Below, piece by piece: positions 23,747-35,516 of a stretch of 64,000 nucleotides of DNA. A program made the position numbers and the translations under genes. The notes beneath the pieces are model-generated. The model was not told the origin of the DNA. It saw nothing but the letters and a program-made list of their open reading frames with translations, and did no database searches. Numbering within the stretch: the first letter of the stretch is position 1; every line of letters begins with the position of its first letter. Source of the stretch: Saprolegnia diclina VS20 (taxonomy: Eukaryota > Oomycota > Saprolegniomycetes > Saprolegniales > Saprolegniaceae); contig NW_008246093.1 in assembly GCF_000281045.1 (NCBI RefSeq), positions 427,839-491,838 of the forward strand, read 5' to 3'.

Positions 23747-24876
23747 GCTTGCAAAAGATTGAATGTATTTTGCCGCTTTTGATTGGTGCACTTTCGTACA
23801 TTATAGCCAATCAGATCGCCTTCTTGTAGCCTTCAACAACTACAGGACGGTTCTCTAGCTCGCTGCCCGTCGATGAACGACGCATCGTACTGCGAGCGTC
23901 CCTTCGACTCAGCGCAAGGACGTCCATGTGTCTGCTCCACGTGTCGTCGATGGCCTCGCTCGCCGTCCGGCCGTGCAAAGGTATTGCCTAAGCAAAAGAT
24001 CGTGTTGCGTGCGTTTAGCCAAGTTGCACCACGGTTGAGGTGCGACCAGTGCAGTTAATGTCGGATGAACCTGTCATCTCAGGACTACTCGATCAGTTTC
24101 TATCACAATCTAGCACAAAAGGAATACTAGACACTATTGTCTTGTCGCGTGATGCGAATGGATGACCGAAGCGAGGCCTCGTCGCAGCCACGTCGCGCGA
24201 CCACATGCTACAACAGGTTATGTCACTTCGTACACCATCACTCACAAACTAGAATCTCTAAACGTATTAGCAATTAGGATTATAGACTCCTATACTCGCG
24301 TACATAGACCTTCGACTGCACCGATGGCTCGCAGTCGGCGAGTTTGGAATGCGCGGGAACGTCCGTCGGTGCGACACGTTAGCTGCACGCAACAGGACCA
24401 TCACTCTGGTGTTTTCTTGGCGTGTGTTTAAAACACTGGCCCGACGGATCCAAAATGTATCTTTGGACCTGGTCGGATGCATACAAATGCCAAGTGCATT
24501 GTTTAAAACACCAAATGGTTTTCAACGCGTCGGATCCAAGGGGGCGTAGCTTGGTGCGCCGGCATTAAATTGCGCAGCAAGGTATACAAAACGCAAGTCA
24601 AGATAAGAACAATGAAATAAAATGTGGATTGTGTGGGCTTATGCCATTTGTGGATTTTTGCACGCCAGCTTGCGGTATCCCAGAGATTGCCCGTCGGCCT
24701 CCGCGGTACGATCGGCCATGCGACCGCGGAAGGGCTCATGAAGATGCTGCGTAGGAATCCAGGTAGACACCAAGATCATAGCATCCTCGACGCACGCTGC
24801 CATCACGAGTAACCATCGTGATCCTGCTGCCATCGTGACGACGTCGACCCCCAGCCCGAACAACCACCACAAGCGC
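23747..24876. other. Intergenic region with an imperfect inverted repeat
   Basis: About 1.1 kb between divergent genes. Several short frames but no recognisable protein. Near 24409-24515 TGGTGTTTT and AAAACACCA face each other about 90 bp apart, with CTTGGC/GCCAAG and two TTTAAAACAC motifs inside. This could be the remnant of a small non-coding DNA transposon or a chance palindrome. Confidence 0.35.
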
Positions 24877-27800
24877 ATGGAGCCCGATTCCGACCAAATG
24901 AGCGCGCCGGACGCGCACGAGGCCAAGGACCACGAGAAGCGCCGGCGCATCCAGGCCGACGCCGACCCGGCGGCGCTCCAAGCCCACCACATGGAGCTCT
25001 ACCGTCTCGTGTACGAGGATCTGCGCACCAAGTCGACGGTCGGGTGGCAGAACGCGGTCACGGCCTTTGAGACGGCGACGGCCCATTCCGAGACGCCGGC
25101 GACCATCGAGTTTCTCCAGCTCTGCTTTCGCCAGATTGTGAGCATCATGCTCGACCAACAGTACGTTGCTGCAACATGCTGCGCCCTCTCACATCTCGAT
25201 GACGTGTCTAGTGCGAGCAAGATTGGCCCGACCGAGAAGGCCTGTGTGATCCAGACGCTCACCAAGGGCATCGTGCTCTGCGTCGGCCAGTTGAAGGCCC
25301 ACCGCCCGGCGTTTCTCTCGCACGCCGCCGTGCTTCTCAACAAGAAGAAGCTCTTTTACAAGGAATTTCGCAACTCGCACATGATGGGCCAGTACTGGAA
25401 CAAGGCGACCGGGTGCCCCGAAGTCCGCCTGCAGTGCATCAGCCTCTTCCACGAGCACGGCGGCTTCCTCGTCCTTGCGCAAACCATCGAGGGTATGGTA
25501 GAGACCGACGAGAGCGTCGCTTGCCTCGGCCTCGTGCCCATGGACGATCTCCGCGTGTTTGTCCTCGCGGTGCTCGAAGCCCGCCACAGCGTCGACGTCG
25601 GCCTTGTCTACCGTCTCTCGCTCGCAATTCTCCGCCTCCTCCTCGCGCTGCCCGCGGCCGAGTTGAAGAAGGAAGCGACCGACGTCATGGGCCACGTGCT
25701 CGGTACGATCCAGCGGCTATGGGACGTCCACCACGCGTCGCCGCTCCAGGACACGATGCTGCAGGTCATTGCGCGCTTCATCGAGTCGACGTCGCTGCCG
25801 CAGCGCCTCTTTGGGTTCGAGCAGCTCGGCCATCTGATTGGCGCCGCCCGCCATGTGCAGCCGTACCCAATCTCGTACACGGTGAGCGGCGCGGGCTCAC
25901 CGCATGTCAATGGCACGTACCTTCTCGTGCGCTCCGAGACGGAGGCGACCAAGTCGTCGACGGCAACATACATCCAGCCGAGCGTGATCCCCACCACGAG
26001 TCCGCTCACGCTCTTTTGCTGCACGATGAAGAGCGGCGCGAAATGGTGGTTCCTCTCGGAAGCCGACAAGCTCCAGCCCGGCACGGACCAGGACGTCGAC
26101 TACTACCAGCACCAGTCGTCGTCGCTCGACGAGTGCCTTCCGCCCGTGCTCCACTGGCAGCCAACCGGCAGCGGCGCGTCGCCCGCGCCATTGCTCGTGC
26201 CGACACGCGCGCCCGAAGCGTCGATCGACCCGGCGCGGTTTGACCAGCAGATTCTGGCGTTCGTGCAGCGAACCAAGCTCGTGGACGAGATCTTTGGCGA
26301 CCGCATGCACCGCGAAGTCGTGGCGCGCAGCACGACGTTGCTCACGTTCCTCGCCGAGTCGCACGCGATCTCGGAAGCGCACTTGCTGCAGATTGTCGCG
26401 TCGACGTCGGGGAAGGAAGCGTCGCTCATGGCCGAGATCCAAACGGTGCTAGTCTCGTGCGTTCTGCCGTACGTCTCGGACGCGATGCTCGAGCCGTTCT
26501 TGGAGCACGTGCTCGCGTCCAACCTCACGGACGCAACGCTCTTGATGGAGAAGATTGCGGCGCAGTACCGCTGCATCTTGCTGCGCCCGAGTCCGAACGT
26601 CCGCAGCGCAGTCGCCCGTGTGCTCTGGGCCATCCAGCTGCAGTCGACAAAAGCAACGTCGTCGGAGCTGCTCGAGTTTTTTCAAGACGCGCTGCTGCAC
26701 ACGCCGAGCGACGCGTCGACGTTTGTCGACGCGTGCGTCGCGCAGCTCACGCTCTCGGCCGGGCAGTCGACGCCGCTCGCACTGGACGACGAGACGCTCA
26801 TTGCGCGCAGCCTCGAGCTTCTCAAAGTGCTCTTGACGGCGTCGACGCCGGTCGGGCCATTGGTGGCGCTCTTGTTTGATGAAATTGCGGCGTTTGTCGC
26901 CCGCAACCCGGTCGGCTCGGCGATTGCCGAGGCCGCGCTGCGCCACCGCCTCGAGTTGCTCCAGTTTCTGCACCACAGCAGCGCGCTCACGTTTGACGAA
27001 GTGCTTCGCATCTGGACAGCGCTCCGCGTGCATTACGCAGACGTGGGCTACGAGTTTTTGCGCGACGCGTCCGTCTTTGTGGTCGCGGACGCCGCGCCGC
27101 TGCAGATGGACGTGTGTCGCCGTGTGTTTGAGGAGCTCTTGTGCGTCGCGGCCGAGACCAACTATGCGTCGCTGAGCGTCCACGGCTTCAACTGTTTTCA
27201 CACGTTCTTCATTGGTCTCAACGCCCACGCGTCGCACCTCGTCCGGTCGCCGACCGCGATCCGACGTGTCGTGCGGCTCCATGCGCTCCTCGGCCTCGAC
27301 GCGCTCTGGACGATCGCGATGGAAGGCGCGCCCGACGTCGCCAAGCTCGCGACCAACGAGCTCCTCCAAGTGTACGCCCACGTGGACGAAGGCGACCGCA
27401 TGGAGGCGCGGATGCACTTTTTGTCGCATGTGTTTGCGTCGCTCCAGCACACGCGGCTCGTGACGCAAGGCGTCCAGCTGCTCACGGGCTTTGTCGCGTC
27501 GCAGCCGGCGCGCCTGCTGCATGGGAAGCGCTCGCGCGGCACGCAGCTCACGCTCAAGTGCGTCGTCCAGCGAATTCCCAACCAGCTCCAGAACGAGCGC
27601 ACGTATGTGACGCTGACGGTGTTTGCCAACGACCCGGTCGCGCGCCTCCGGGCGCTCGTCGAGCGGACCGTGCAGCACCCAAAGAACCAGACCAAGCTCC
27701 TGGCGCATAGCGCGACGCTCATCGGCGAGGCCAAGACGCTCGCCGAGGTGGGCTTGACCGAGTCGACCGAAGTCCGCGTCGTCTTGTTTCAAAACGTCGT

Positions 27801-30800
27801 GACGAAGGCGGCGGACGAGGCGACGATCTTTGCGCCGAGTGAGCTGGAAGCCTCGTCGCCCGGCGCGCTCCTCGCGGCCAACGAAGCGTACTTGGACGTG
27901 CTCTTTGGTCTCCTTGCGGCGTCGACAACACCGAAAGCGACGCAGGTGCTGCTCCGCGACCTCTTGCAGCAGATCCCAACCAACCCCGACTGGCTTGCGC
28001 GCTGTGCGACGCCGCTCACGTCGCCCAAGACAGTCGCGTCGTGGCTCGCAGCAATGCCGTACCCCAAGGCGGTCTACGTGCTCGAGGTGCTCGACGGTCT
28101 CCTAATGCCGTCGTCGATGGCGCAGCGCGTGTACGACGCAGCGTTTGTCGCTGCGTTTGTGCGCTTTGGCATCCCCGACGTGCTCGACTTTCTCTTTGAC
28201 GTGGCCAAGGAAGAGCACGGCATTGAAGTCGCGTTGCGCATCGTCAAGTTTGGCTGCGTCGAGCACGACAGCGTGTCGGCCATGGCGCTCGACGTCCAAG
28301 AGGCGCTCGTGACGCATCTGACGACGCTCGTGCTCTCGCAACATGCGCCACGCGTGCTATTAGACGCGCTCGAGCTCATTCAGGCGACGACGACAGCGTC
28401 GCAGTGGTTTGTCCAAGTGTTTTCGATCTCGCTCGAGATGACGCTGCTGCATCCGTGCGAGCCCGTGCGCGCGCAATGGGCCTTGACGCTGCAGCGCCAG
28501 GCCAAGGACGCGGGTGTGCTCCTGGGCCCGCTCACGGCCGCGATCGGCCAGCTGCGCGTCGACTCGCCCGTGTGCCACGAGCTCTTTCAGCTGCTCGAAC
28601 ACGTGGTTGAGCACGCGCCGTTGACGGCGCTGGACGCACTTGTGGACCATTTGCTGCAGCTCTTGACGCCGTCGACGTCCAACCCAGTGCTGCTTGGGTC
28701 GCTCCAGGCGCTTGCACACATTGTGTCGCTCGCGCCGCAGCACGCGGCCAAGGTCTGGGAGGTGGTTTACGACCACGGCCTCTTTGCCATGCAGACATCG
28801 GAAGGCCACCGCGCACGGAGCCTCTGCACAACGACCGACACGCGCCGGGCGGCCTACAGCGTCCTCGCGCACACAGTCAAGCACGCGCCGGCCAACCAAG
28901 CGGCGTTGCGCGCCAAGCTCGGCCAGCTGCTAACCGAAGCCGCCAACCCCAAGAAATGGGGCCAAGAGTGCAATGTGGTCGCGCGCGCCAGGTACACGCT
29001 TCTTGGGTATCGCATCTCGTGCTGAGAAATAGCGTGTAGTGACGACCATGTGGGGCTCAAGAACCAAGGCTGCTCGTGCTACATGAACTCGTTCTTGCAG
29101 CAGCTCTTCATGTACCTTCCGATCCGGCAAGGGCTTCTCGCAGCCGCGATCCCCGACTCGTTCCAGACGATTCAAGAGGACGGGGATGTGGCGACGATCG
29201 CACCGGCGTCGCTCATCGGCCGGCGCATCATGCACGAGTGCGGGAACGGCCGGTCGTTTGAGGCGCTCATCACGGGCTTTGACCCGAGCACGAACCAACA
29301 TACGATCAAGTACGACGACGGTGGCGCCGACGTACGTTGTCGCTTTGCTTTTGTCCGGACTACTCATGCTCGACATGCTCTAGTTTTCGATCCAAGTGCT
29401 CGGCAACGTGCACATGACGCTCTTGCCGCCAGTCTTGGAAGGTGACGACGCGACCGTCGAGGTGCTGCGTCAGGTTCAGCGCACGTTTTGGTATCTCAAA
29501 GACAGTGAGATGCGCTACTACAACCCGAAAGCGCTGGTACGATGTCCGTTGCGGCGGCCTCTCGACCCACAATGCGCGATACGTAGGTCGAAGCCTGCAA
29601 GTGCTTGAACCTCGAGTTTTCGGTCTATCAGCAGAATGACGCAAGCGAGTTTTGCGACAAGCTCCTCGACCGTCTCGAGATTGGGCTCAAGAAGACACCG
29701 CAAGGCGCGGGCTGCCTCCAAGCCAACCTCGGCGGCAAGCTCATTTCGCAAAAGCTCCCGCAAGGCTGCGGCCACCGCTACGAGCGCGAAGAAGCGTTCA
29801 TCCGGCTCGAGCTCCAGATCCGCGGCAAGGACTCGATCGAGGAGTCGCTCGCGAGCTTTGTCGAAGGCGAGGTCATGGACGGCGACAACAAGGTCGAGTG
29901 CGAGCAGTGCGGCACAAAAAAGGCGGCGACGCGCCGCACGTGCTTTGGTGCGCTCCCAAACCTGCTCGTGCTCCACCTCAAGCGCTTCGACTTGGACTAT
30001 GCGACGTTCGAGACGGTAAAGCTCAACAACCGGTGCTCCTTCCCTCTCGAGCTCGACATGCGGCCGTACACGAAAGAAGGCCTCGAAGACGACGACGCCG
30101 AGAAGGATGGCGAGGATGCGTCCATGATGCCGGACGAGAGCAGCGCGTATGCGTACGCGCTCCGCGGTGTGCTCGTGCACTCTGGCGTAGCCCAAGGCGG
30201 CCACTACTACTCGTTCATTTTGGACAAGGCCAAGAACGAGTGGTTCAAGTACGACGACGAGGACGTGAGTCCGTTCGACCCGGCGCACATTGAAGCCGAG
30301 TGCTTTGGCGGCACGCAGAAGCGGACGTCGTCCTGGAACGGCGTGACCAACACGATGGAGATGGAAGTGTTTTCGAACGCGCTCATGCTCTTCTACGAGA
30401 AGGTCGAGCCAACGCCGGCGCCGACGCCGATCGTGGTGCCGTCGCCGCTCGCGCACGAGGTCTGGGTCGCCAACGACGTGTTTCTCAAGCACTCGTACGT
30501 CTTTGACGCCGACTTTCACGAGTTTGCCAAGGACATTATCCTCCATGCGGATGCGGTCGAGTGGTATACGCTCGGCCTGGCGTTTGTCCTCGACGTGGTC
30601 TTGCACTCGCGCGAGAAGAAGGGCATTGCGCGCTGGCTCCAAGCGCTCCAGCATGCGTTTAGCGCGCACCCCGCGCTTGTCGCACGGTTCTTGGACGACG
30701 TGATTGGCGACAAGAAGGCGACGTGGCTCACGACGTACCTCTTTGAATGCCCCGACGGCATGGCGCGCCAGACGTTTGTGCACTTGGTCACCCGTGCGTT

Positions 30801-32547
30801 GCTGTTGGCGCCCCCGGAGCTCACGCAGCGCGTCATTGGCGCGCTCGTCGGGCTCTGGAATGTGGTGTTTCCGTTGTATGTGGACGACTTCTTCAACCTC
30901 GTGCGCCATCTCTGCGAGCAGTCGCCCGCGATGCGCGCGCAGTTTCTCGGTGCCAACATGTGCAGCCGCCTCGTGCATTTCTTCCTGGGCGCGCGCAGCC
31001 TCCCGCCGCTCCAAGCTGCGTACCCGACGGCCGCGCTCTCGAACGCCCAAATGGACTTTCAACCGCTCTTTGAGGCGCTCGCGGGCTTGCTCGGGCTGCC
31101 CCGCCGCGTGCCGGAGCCGCTCTTGGCCGACGGATCGGTGCACTCGATCACGCTCAGCACACGGGCGATCGCGGCGTTCTCGGAGCTCTTTGACGAGTTT
31201 GCTGTGAACGGCGTCATGGGCGTGAATGAACTCAAGGCGTACTTCAAAGCGTGCGGGACGACCATGTCGACGGCCAAAACCGCGGGCAAGAAGATCAAGG
31301 CGATGCTGGCGGCCGGCCCCGAGCTCAACAAGGCGGCGTTCCTCGCGCAGTACACGGAGATTGCGTCGACGTCGTCCAAGATGGTGCTCTCGGATCTCAA
31401 GGCGCATGGGTTTGGCGAGAACCTCCAGCGCCTCCCCAAGCTCGACCCGGCAAACGACGATGCGCGTGCGTTTCTGCAAAGCCTCCCGCCCTTGTGCCAA
31501 CATGCGCTCACGCACCCGGACTTTCTCGAGTCGGCGCTCGAAGAGGACCCCGAGGCCATTTGCGATGTCGTGGTCCGCGTCTCGTTTGGCGTTGCCAGTA
31601 CGTCGCAAGTCGTCGTCGGCTGTCTCTTGCAGCAGCTGGCGACCGCCGAGATGGGCTGGAAGGGCCAAGCTATCGTCGACGTGGCAACAACGATCTTGTC
31701 GCAGCTGCTGAGTACCTGCGACGATGCGCTGTTGAACGCCACCTTTGTGCAGGCGCCAACGTCGCTGCTGATGGCGCCGCGCGAGCGCGCGACGCGGCTG
31801 CCGCCCCACCCGCACACGTCGCTCTTTGTGTTTCGGTACCTGGCGCTGGTCCTCGACTTGCTCAAGGTACCGGCGGTCGCACAGTACTTGGCACCGCGCC
31901 GCGCCGAGTGGGCGTGGACGTACCAATGGCTGCGCTTCGAGTCGCTCAAGCAGCCGCTGGGTGGCCGCGCAAGCATTCTGTACCGCGACCCGGCCAAGCT
32001 CGATGCGCTTGTCGCGCTCGGCGATGCGCTCGGGATTCCATACACGCCGGAAGAGAAGAGTTATGAGGTCAAGAACGCCGGGTTTGCGCCGCTCAACGGC
32101 GTCTACACGGTGCAGGCGCAGACGCATGACAACTGCCTCGTGTTCTGCCACTCGTCGTCGGTCAACGGCACCGAGTACACGCTGTTTCGGTGCGAGATGC
32201 CGAGCAAGGCGCACCGGTGGTACCTCTCGCACGCGCCCAACAAGCAGACGCTCGGGACGTCGAGCGATGAAGACTTTTACTACTGCGCGTGCACGGTGCA
32301 CGATGATACGCCGCCCGAAGACGGCTGGAAGCCGTGGACAAAGAACGCGGCAGCGACGTTGCCGGTCCCCAACGTCTCCTTGCACGCGTCGTCGATTGCG
32401 ACCGCCGAGCCAAGCGACGACACGATGATGATGGACGACGAGGACGAGACGGTCGAGTACGAAGACAGCGAAGACGAGATCCGCGTGAGCAACGAGCGCT
32501 TCCAGGCCGTGCACCTCGAGTCGCCCGACACGAGTGGCCCGATGTAA
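24877..32547 (+). CDS. Giant ubiquitin-specific protease (USP9X/USP34 class)
   Basis: Four exons: 24877-29006, 29040-29331, 29384-29536 and 29587-32547; introns 33, 52 and 50 nt; about 2,511 residues. A ~1,370-residue helical N-terminal solenoid contains a ubiquitin-like stretch near 27550-27800. The C19 peptidase domain starts with a Cys box GLKNQGCSCYMNSFLQQL (catalytic Cys codon at 29077) and continues with QQNDASEF, a zinc finger (CGHRYER, CEQCGTKK) and the His box GVAQGGHYYSFI (His codon at 30202). A long C-terminal helical region follows. This layout is that of the USP9X/USP24/USP34 group, which removes ubiquitin from signalling and trafficking proteins. Two additions are unusual: a Tudor-like insert just after the Cys box and a duplicated NG-Y/W module before and after the enzyme. 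The ATG at 24877 is the first in frame; a 51-nt in-frame GT...TAG stretch at about 25163-25213 could be a skipped intron. Confidence 0.9.
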
Positions 32548-33270
32548 GCTCCTCGTCTAGTCCTATTGTTTTTTCATATTCCTTGTCGTCGCGTCTGGTA
32601 TTTGCCGAGACGACTACCACTTTCGCGCCAGATTAGCACTGGTGGCTTGGCAGATGGATTCAAAATCTGGATCGAGCTATCTGGAGTCGAATGACAAGCG
32701 ATACAGAAAGCTCCTTTTCATGCCAGTGGCGGACTCTGCTGTGGAGCTGAGGCTGTGCAGGGGCGATGCCTGGAGGCGACGACCCTTCGCCAGGCGATGG
32801 CGATGGCGGTGACGACGGCGGGCGGTGGCGGTCGTCGCTGCCTCGCATGCGCATTCGTATGGGATTGTCGGATCAATATCCAATCTGGGATGCTATCCGA
32901 AATCCAATCGGCAGACTATCCGTTGGATCGTTTCTTATTGCATATCTTAGGTCGCGCGTTGTGGTCGTGCCACGTCATCGGCCGTCGTATCCAGTGGCAT
33001 CGACTGGCGCTCGCGCCAAATTCGAATCGGGTGTCGGCGCGCCAATTTCGTGCTGGACCAACACTTGGCGGGCCGCGCTTCTCGCAATTCATTGGTCGAA
33101 ATCCAAATGCGCTGCGTTGTGATTGGCTCTTGGAGGGATCCGCAGCGACCGACAGTGGGCGTTCCAATTTCGGCGCTGGCCAATCCCCGTCGCGAACGAG
33201 TGGAAACAGCCACAATGTTGGTCGTCATTGGTGCATATTTGTGGATTCGAAATTCGCATTTCCCAATATC
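32548..33270 (+). promoter_or_regulatory. Intergenic promoter with a CCAAT-box cluster
   Basis: Upstream of the RING protein at 33271. Within about 390 bp, CCAAT or its complement ATTGG occurs some nine times (for example 32880, 32904, 33040, 33091, 33122, 33164, 33180, 33227 and 33263), often beside TTCGAAAT-like blocks, giving an irregular tandem look. Probably NF-Y-type sites. The frame is open through part of the region but reads unlike protein. Confidence 0.5.
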
Positions 33271-34176
33271 ATGGCCTCCGTCCTGCGCTGCTCGCTGTGC
33301 AAGGGCGCGGACGCCCTCGTCGAGCTCACATCGTGCGGCCATAGCTTCCATCCGCGCTGCATTCACACGTGGCCGATCCTAGCCTGCCAGGTCTGCCACG
33401 CGCCATCGCCGGCCCTGCGCGTGCTCCGGGCCAAAGCCAGCACCGCGACGTCGGCGCTGCCGCCGCGCCGCACGTGGTTCGACTCGGAAAAAGAGTATTG
33501 CGATGCACTGCTGGCGCTCTTCCACGAGGGCAGCTTGCCGCTCGCAAGAGGCGTGCATCTGCGCCCGACGTTGGCCACGTTGTTGCACTGCAATCCGATG
33601 CGGATCACGAAAAAGTTCAAGCAGCACCAGCAGCTGGGCAAGCAGCTCTACGCATACAACGCAGCGCCCACGGGCTTGACGCACGCCTACAAGCGCCACA
33701 CGTCGACGCAAAAGCACGTGACGATGCTCCGCGATGCGTTCTACTGGCAGATCCAGGCCCATGGCGGCGGCCGCGGTGTCGTTGACGCCATGCGCCATGC
33801 CGAGGCTCAATTTTGGCTCGACCAGCTCGTGCCCTTTTGCAAGCTTGTGGGCCAGCCTATCGAGCCGAGGGACGACGCGCTACCGCCGTTGACGCCCGAC
33901 AACAACGACAAGATTCACACAGAGGACGACGACGACCGCGTCAAGACGGAGCTCCGCGCCGAGAGCCCGGCGCACGTCGAGCACGCGGCCGACGCACCGG
34001 CCAAAAGTCTCTCGCAGCTGCAGTGGAACGACATTGAGATCGTCCACTCGGACGTCGCGTACGGGCCGTGGGAGTCGGGGGACCCGGAGCAGTGCAGCCT
34101 CGGCTTTATCATCGACGAGGACGGGCTCGTTCAGTTCGAGTCCATGTACGTCGACGACTCGGTCTGGAGTGTATGA
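33271..34176 (+). CDS. RING-finger protein with an uncharacterised helical domain
   Basis: 301 residues from the ATG at 33271; an open frame extends about 500 nt upstream, but its composition there is non-coding. An N-terminal RING is seen: CSLC, SCGHSFHPRCIHTW, CQVC (C3HC4/C3H2C3 order, all eight ligands present). A conserved-looking helical domain follows (YCDALLALFHEGSLPL, LATLLHCNPMRITKKFK, HVTMLRDAFYWQI), then an acidic linker and the acidic C-terminus CSLGFIIDEDGLVQFES. The middle domain contains an RxTKKFK-type basic patch that could bind nucleic acid. Likely an E3 ligase or zinc-binding regulator; I do not recognise the middle domain as a named family. Confidence 0.75.
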   Translation: MASVLRCSLCKGADALVELTSCGHSFHPRCIHTWPILACQVCHAPSPALRVLRAKASTATSALPPRRTWFDSEKEYCDALLALFHEGSLPLARGVHLRPTLATLLHCNPMRITKKFKQHQQLGKQLYAYNAAPTGLTHAYKRHTSTQKHVTMLRDAFYWQIQAHGGGRGVVDAMRHAEAQFWLDQLVPFCKLVGQPIEPRDDALPPLTPDNNDKIHTEDDDDRVKTELRAESPAHVEHAADAPAKSLSQLQWNDIEIVHSDVAYGPWESGDPEQCSLGFIIDEDGLVQFESMYVDDSVWSV

Positions 34177-34400
34177 ACACTAGCAATAGCAGAACACATT
34201 TAGTTTTTTATTTAATCCTTTTGCACAGTATTTGCACTTTATCATGTTCATAAATGTGCGTCCCGAGGATCGAAGCACGGACTTACGAGTGCCTCTGCAA
34301 CCGGTGCTTTGGTCCCAACAGTTCGCTCCAAGGCGGTTGCGACGGGCGCAACTTGGGTGCTAGTCATTCCACACGCGCAAATAGTAAAATAGTTAGTCGA

Positions 34401-35516
34401 CTAGCTGGCTAATGAGAGGCAAATGCCATCGCAGTTGGTGTCAATGTACGGATAGTACTTCTTGTCGGGCACGTCTTCGATGCAAATGCCCATGTCGAGG
34501 CCATTCTTTGCAAACGTCATGGCCCGCTCGGCGCGGTGGTAGCTGATGGTGAGGATGTCGCCGCTCTGGAACGTCTGGCCCTTGATCTTGTCCATGCGCG
34601 CGTCGAGGTTCTTGACATCGCCCGAGCACACGTTGTACGAGATCGCCGCGTCGACGTCGCCGTCGGGCTGGAAGGCCTCGAGCCCAATGTGCGTCTGGGG
34701 CGTCACATCAAACGTGTTGCCAGTCGAGACGATCTGGATCGAGACGCGGTCCACGGGGTGCGTGGCCTGGATGAACCCGGTTTCGTCCGCGATCGAGAGC
34801 GAGAAGCTCACAGTGCGCTTGTCTTCCGAGAGCAAGATCGTACCATCGGTGATGTCGATGGATGCGCCCGCGTCCCACTGCAACACGTCGAGGTTCAGGT
34901 AGTCGAGTGTCTTCATCAAGCGCTGCTTCTTCAACGGCGGCAGCCCCTCGCAGCTGAGGTCGCCTTCGCGCAAGTACGTCATGACGTACTCGAAGAGCGT
35001 CGGGTCGGCGTCGATAAAGTAGGCATCTACAGCATCATCAGCATCATCGATTGTGGAGGCCATAGCGTCGACGATGTTACCATTGTCCAAGTCGGGCTTC
35101 CAGTGCTCGTTGGAGAGCATTGCGTGGAAGTAGCTGCCTTCAAAGCGCAGCAGCGTCTCCTTTGGCACGGCAAAGATACGCCCGCCCACGTTGAGCTTGA
35201 TGACCGAGCTCGAGAGCTTCTCGAGCGACTCTTCGACGCGCTGCTCGACCACACCCCATTGCCGCTTGCGCTCGTGCAGCAGGCTCGTCTCGGCCTCGAG
35301 CCGATTTGCCGCGTCATGGAGCGACGTGAAGAGCACGTCGAGCTCGGCCGCATGGGCCGCCCGCAGCTCGGCGAGTTCGTCGGCCAGCCGCGCCTGGAAC
35401 TCGGCCAGCTTGCGCGCTTGGGCCTCGCGCAAGTAGGCTTCTTCGTTCGCGTGGCGCTCGCGCAGCTGGCGCAAGGCCGTGGTCGGACCTGCTGGCGTCG
35501 GCTCGGGCTGCATCAT
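34401..35516 (-). CDS. Coiled coil, BTB/T1 and SPRY domain protein
   Basis: 371 residues, intronless. Residues 15-95 form a Glu/Ala/Arg-rich coiled coil. A BTB domain of the potassium-channel tetramerisation (KCTD) type follows: VIKLNVGGRIFAVPKETLL, GSYFHAML, DADPTLFEYVMTYLREGDL. The last ~130 residues read like a B30.2/SPRY fold ending in FQSGDILTISYHRAERAM, TFAKNGLDMGICIEDV, YPYIDTNCDGICLSL. KCTD-type BTB proteins oligomerise and often serve as cullin-3 adaptors, with the SPRY part choosing the substrate; both roles are inferred here. A short poly-Asp stretch is inserted inside the BTB domain. Two ATCCGGAT boxes lie 58-78 bp upstream of the start. Confidence 0.82.
   Translation of the reverse strand: MMQPEPTPAGPTTALRQLRERHANEEAYLREAQARKLAEFQARLADELAELRAAHAAELDVLFTSLHDAANRLEAETSLLHERKRQWGVVEQRVEESLEKLSSSVIKLNVGGRIFAVPKETLLRFEGSYFHAMLSNEHWKPDLDNGNIVDAMASTIDDADDAVDAYFIDADPTLFEYVMTYLREGDLSCEGLPPLKKQRLMKTLDYLNLDVLQWDAGASIDITDGTILLSEDKRTVSFSLSIADETGFIQATHPVDRVSIQIVSTGNTFDVTPQTHIGLEAFQPDGDVDAAISYNVCSGDVKNLDARMDKIKGQTFQSGDILTISYHRAERAMTFAKNGLDMGICIEDVPDKKYYPYIDTNCDGICLSLAS

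Noticed and set aside
29518-32514. Long minus-strand open frame (about 1,000 codons) opposite the USP gene
   Set aside because: It is the shadow of GC-rich codons of a real gene with recognised USP motifs; its own sequence is Arg/Glu-rich and without domains.
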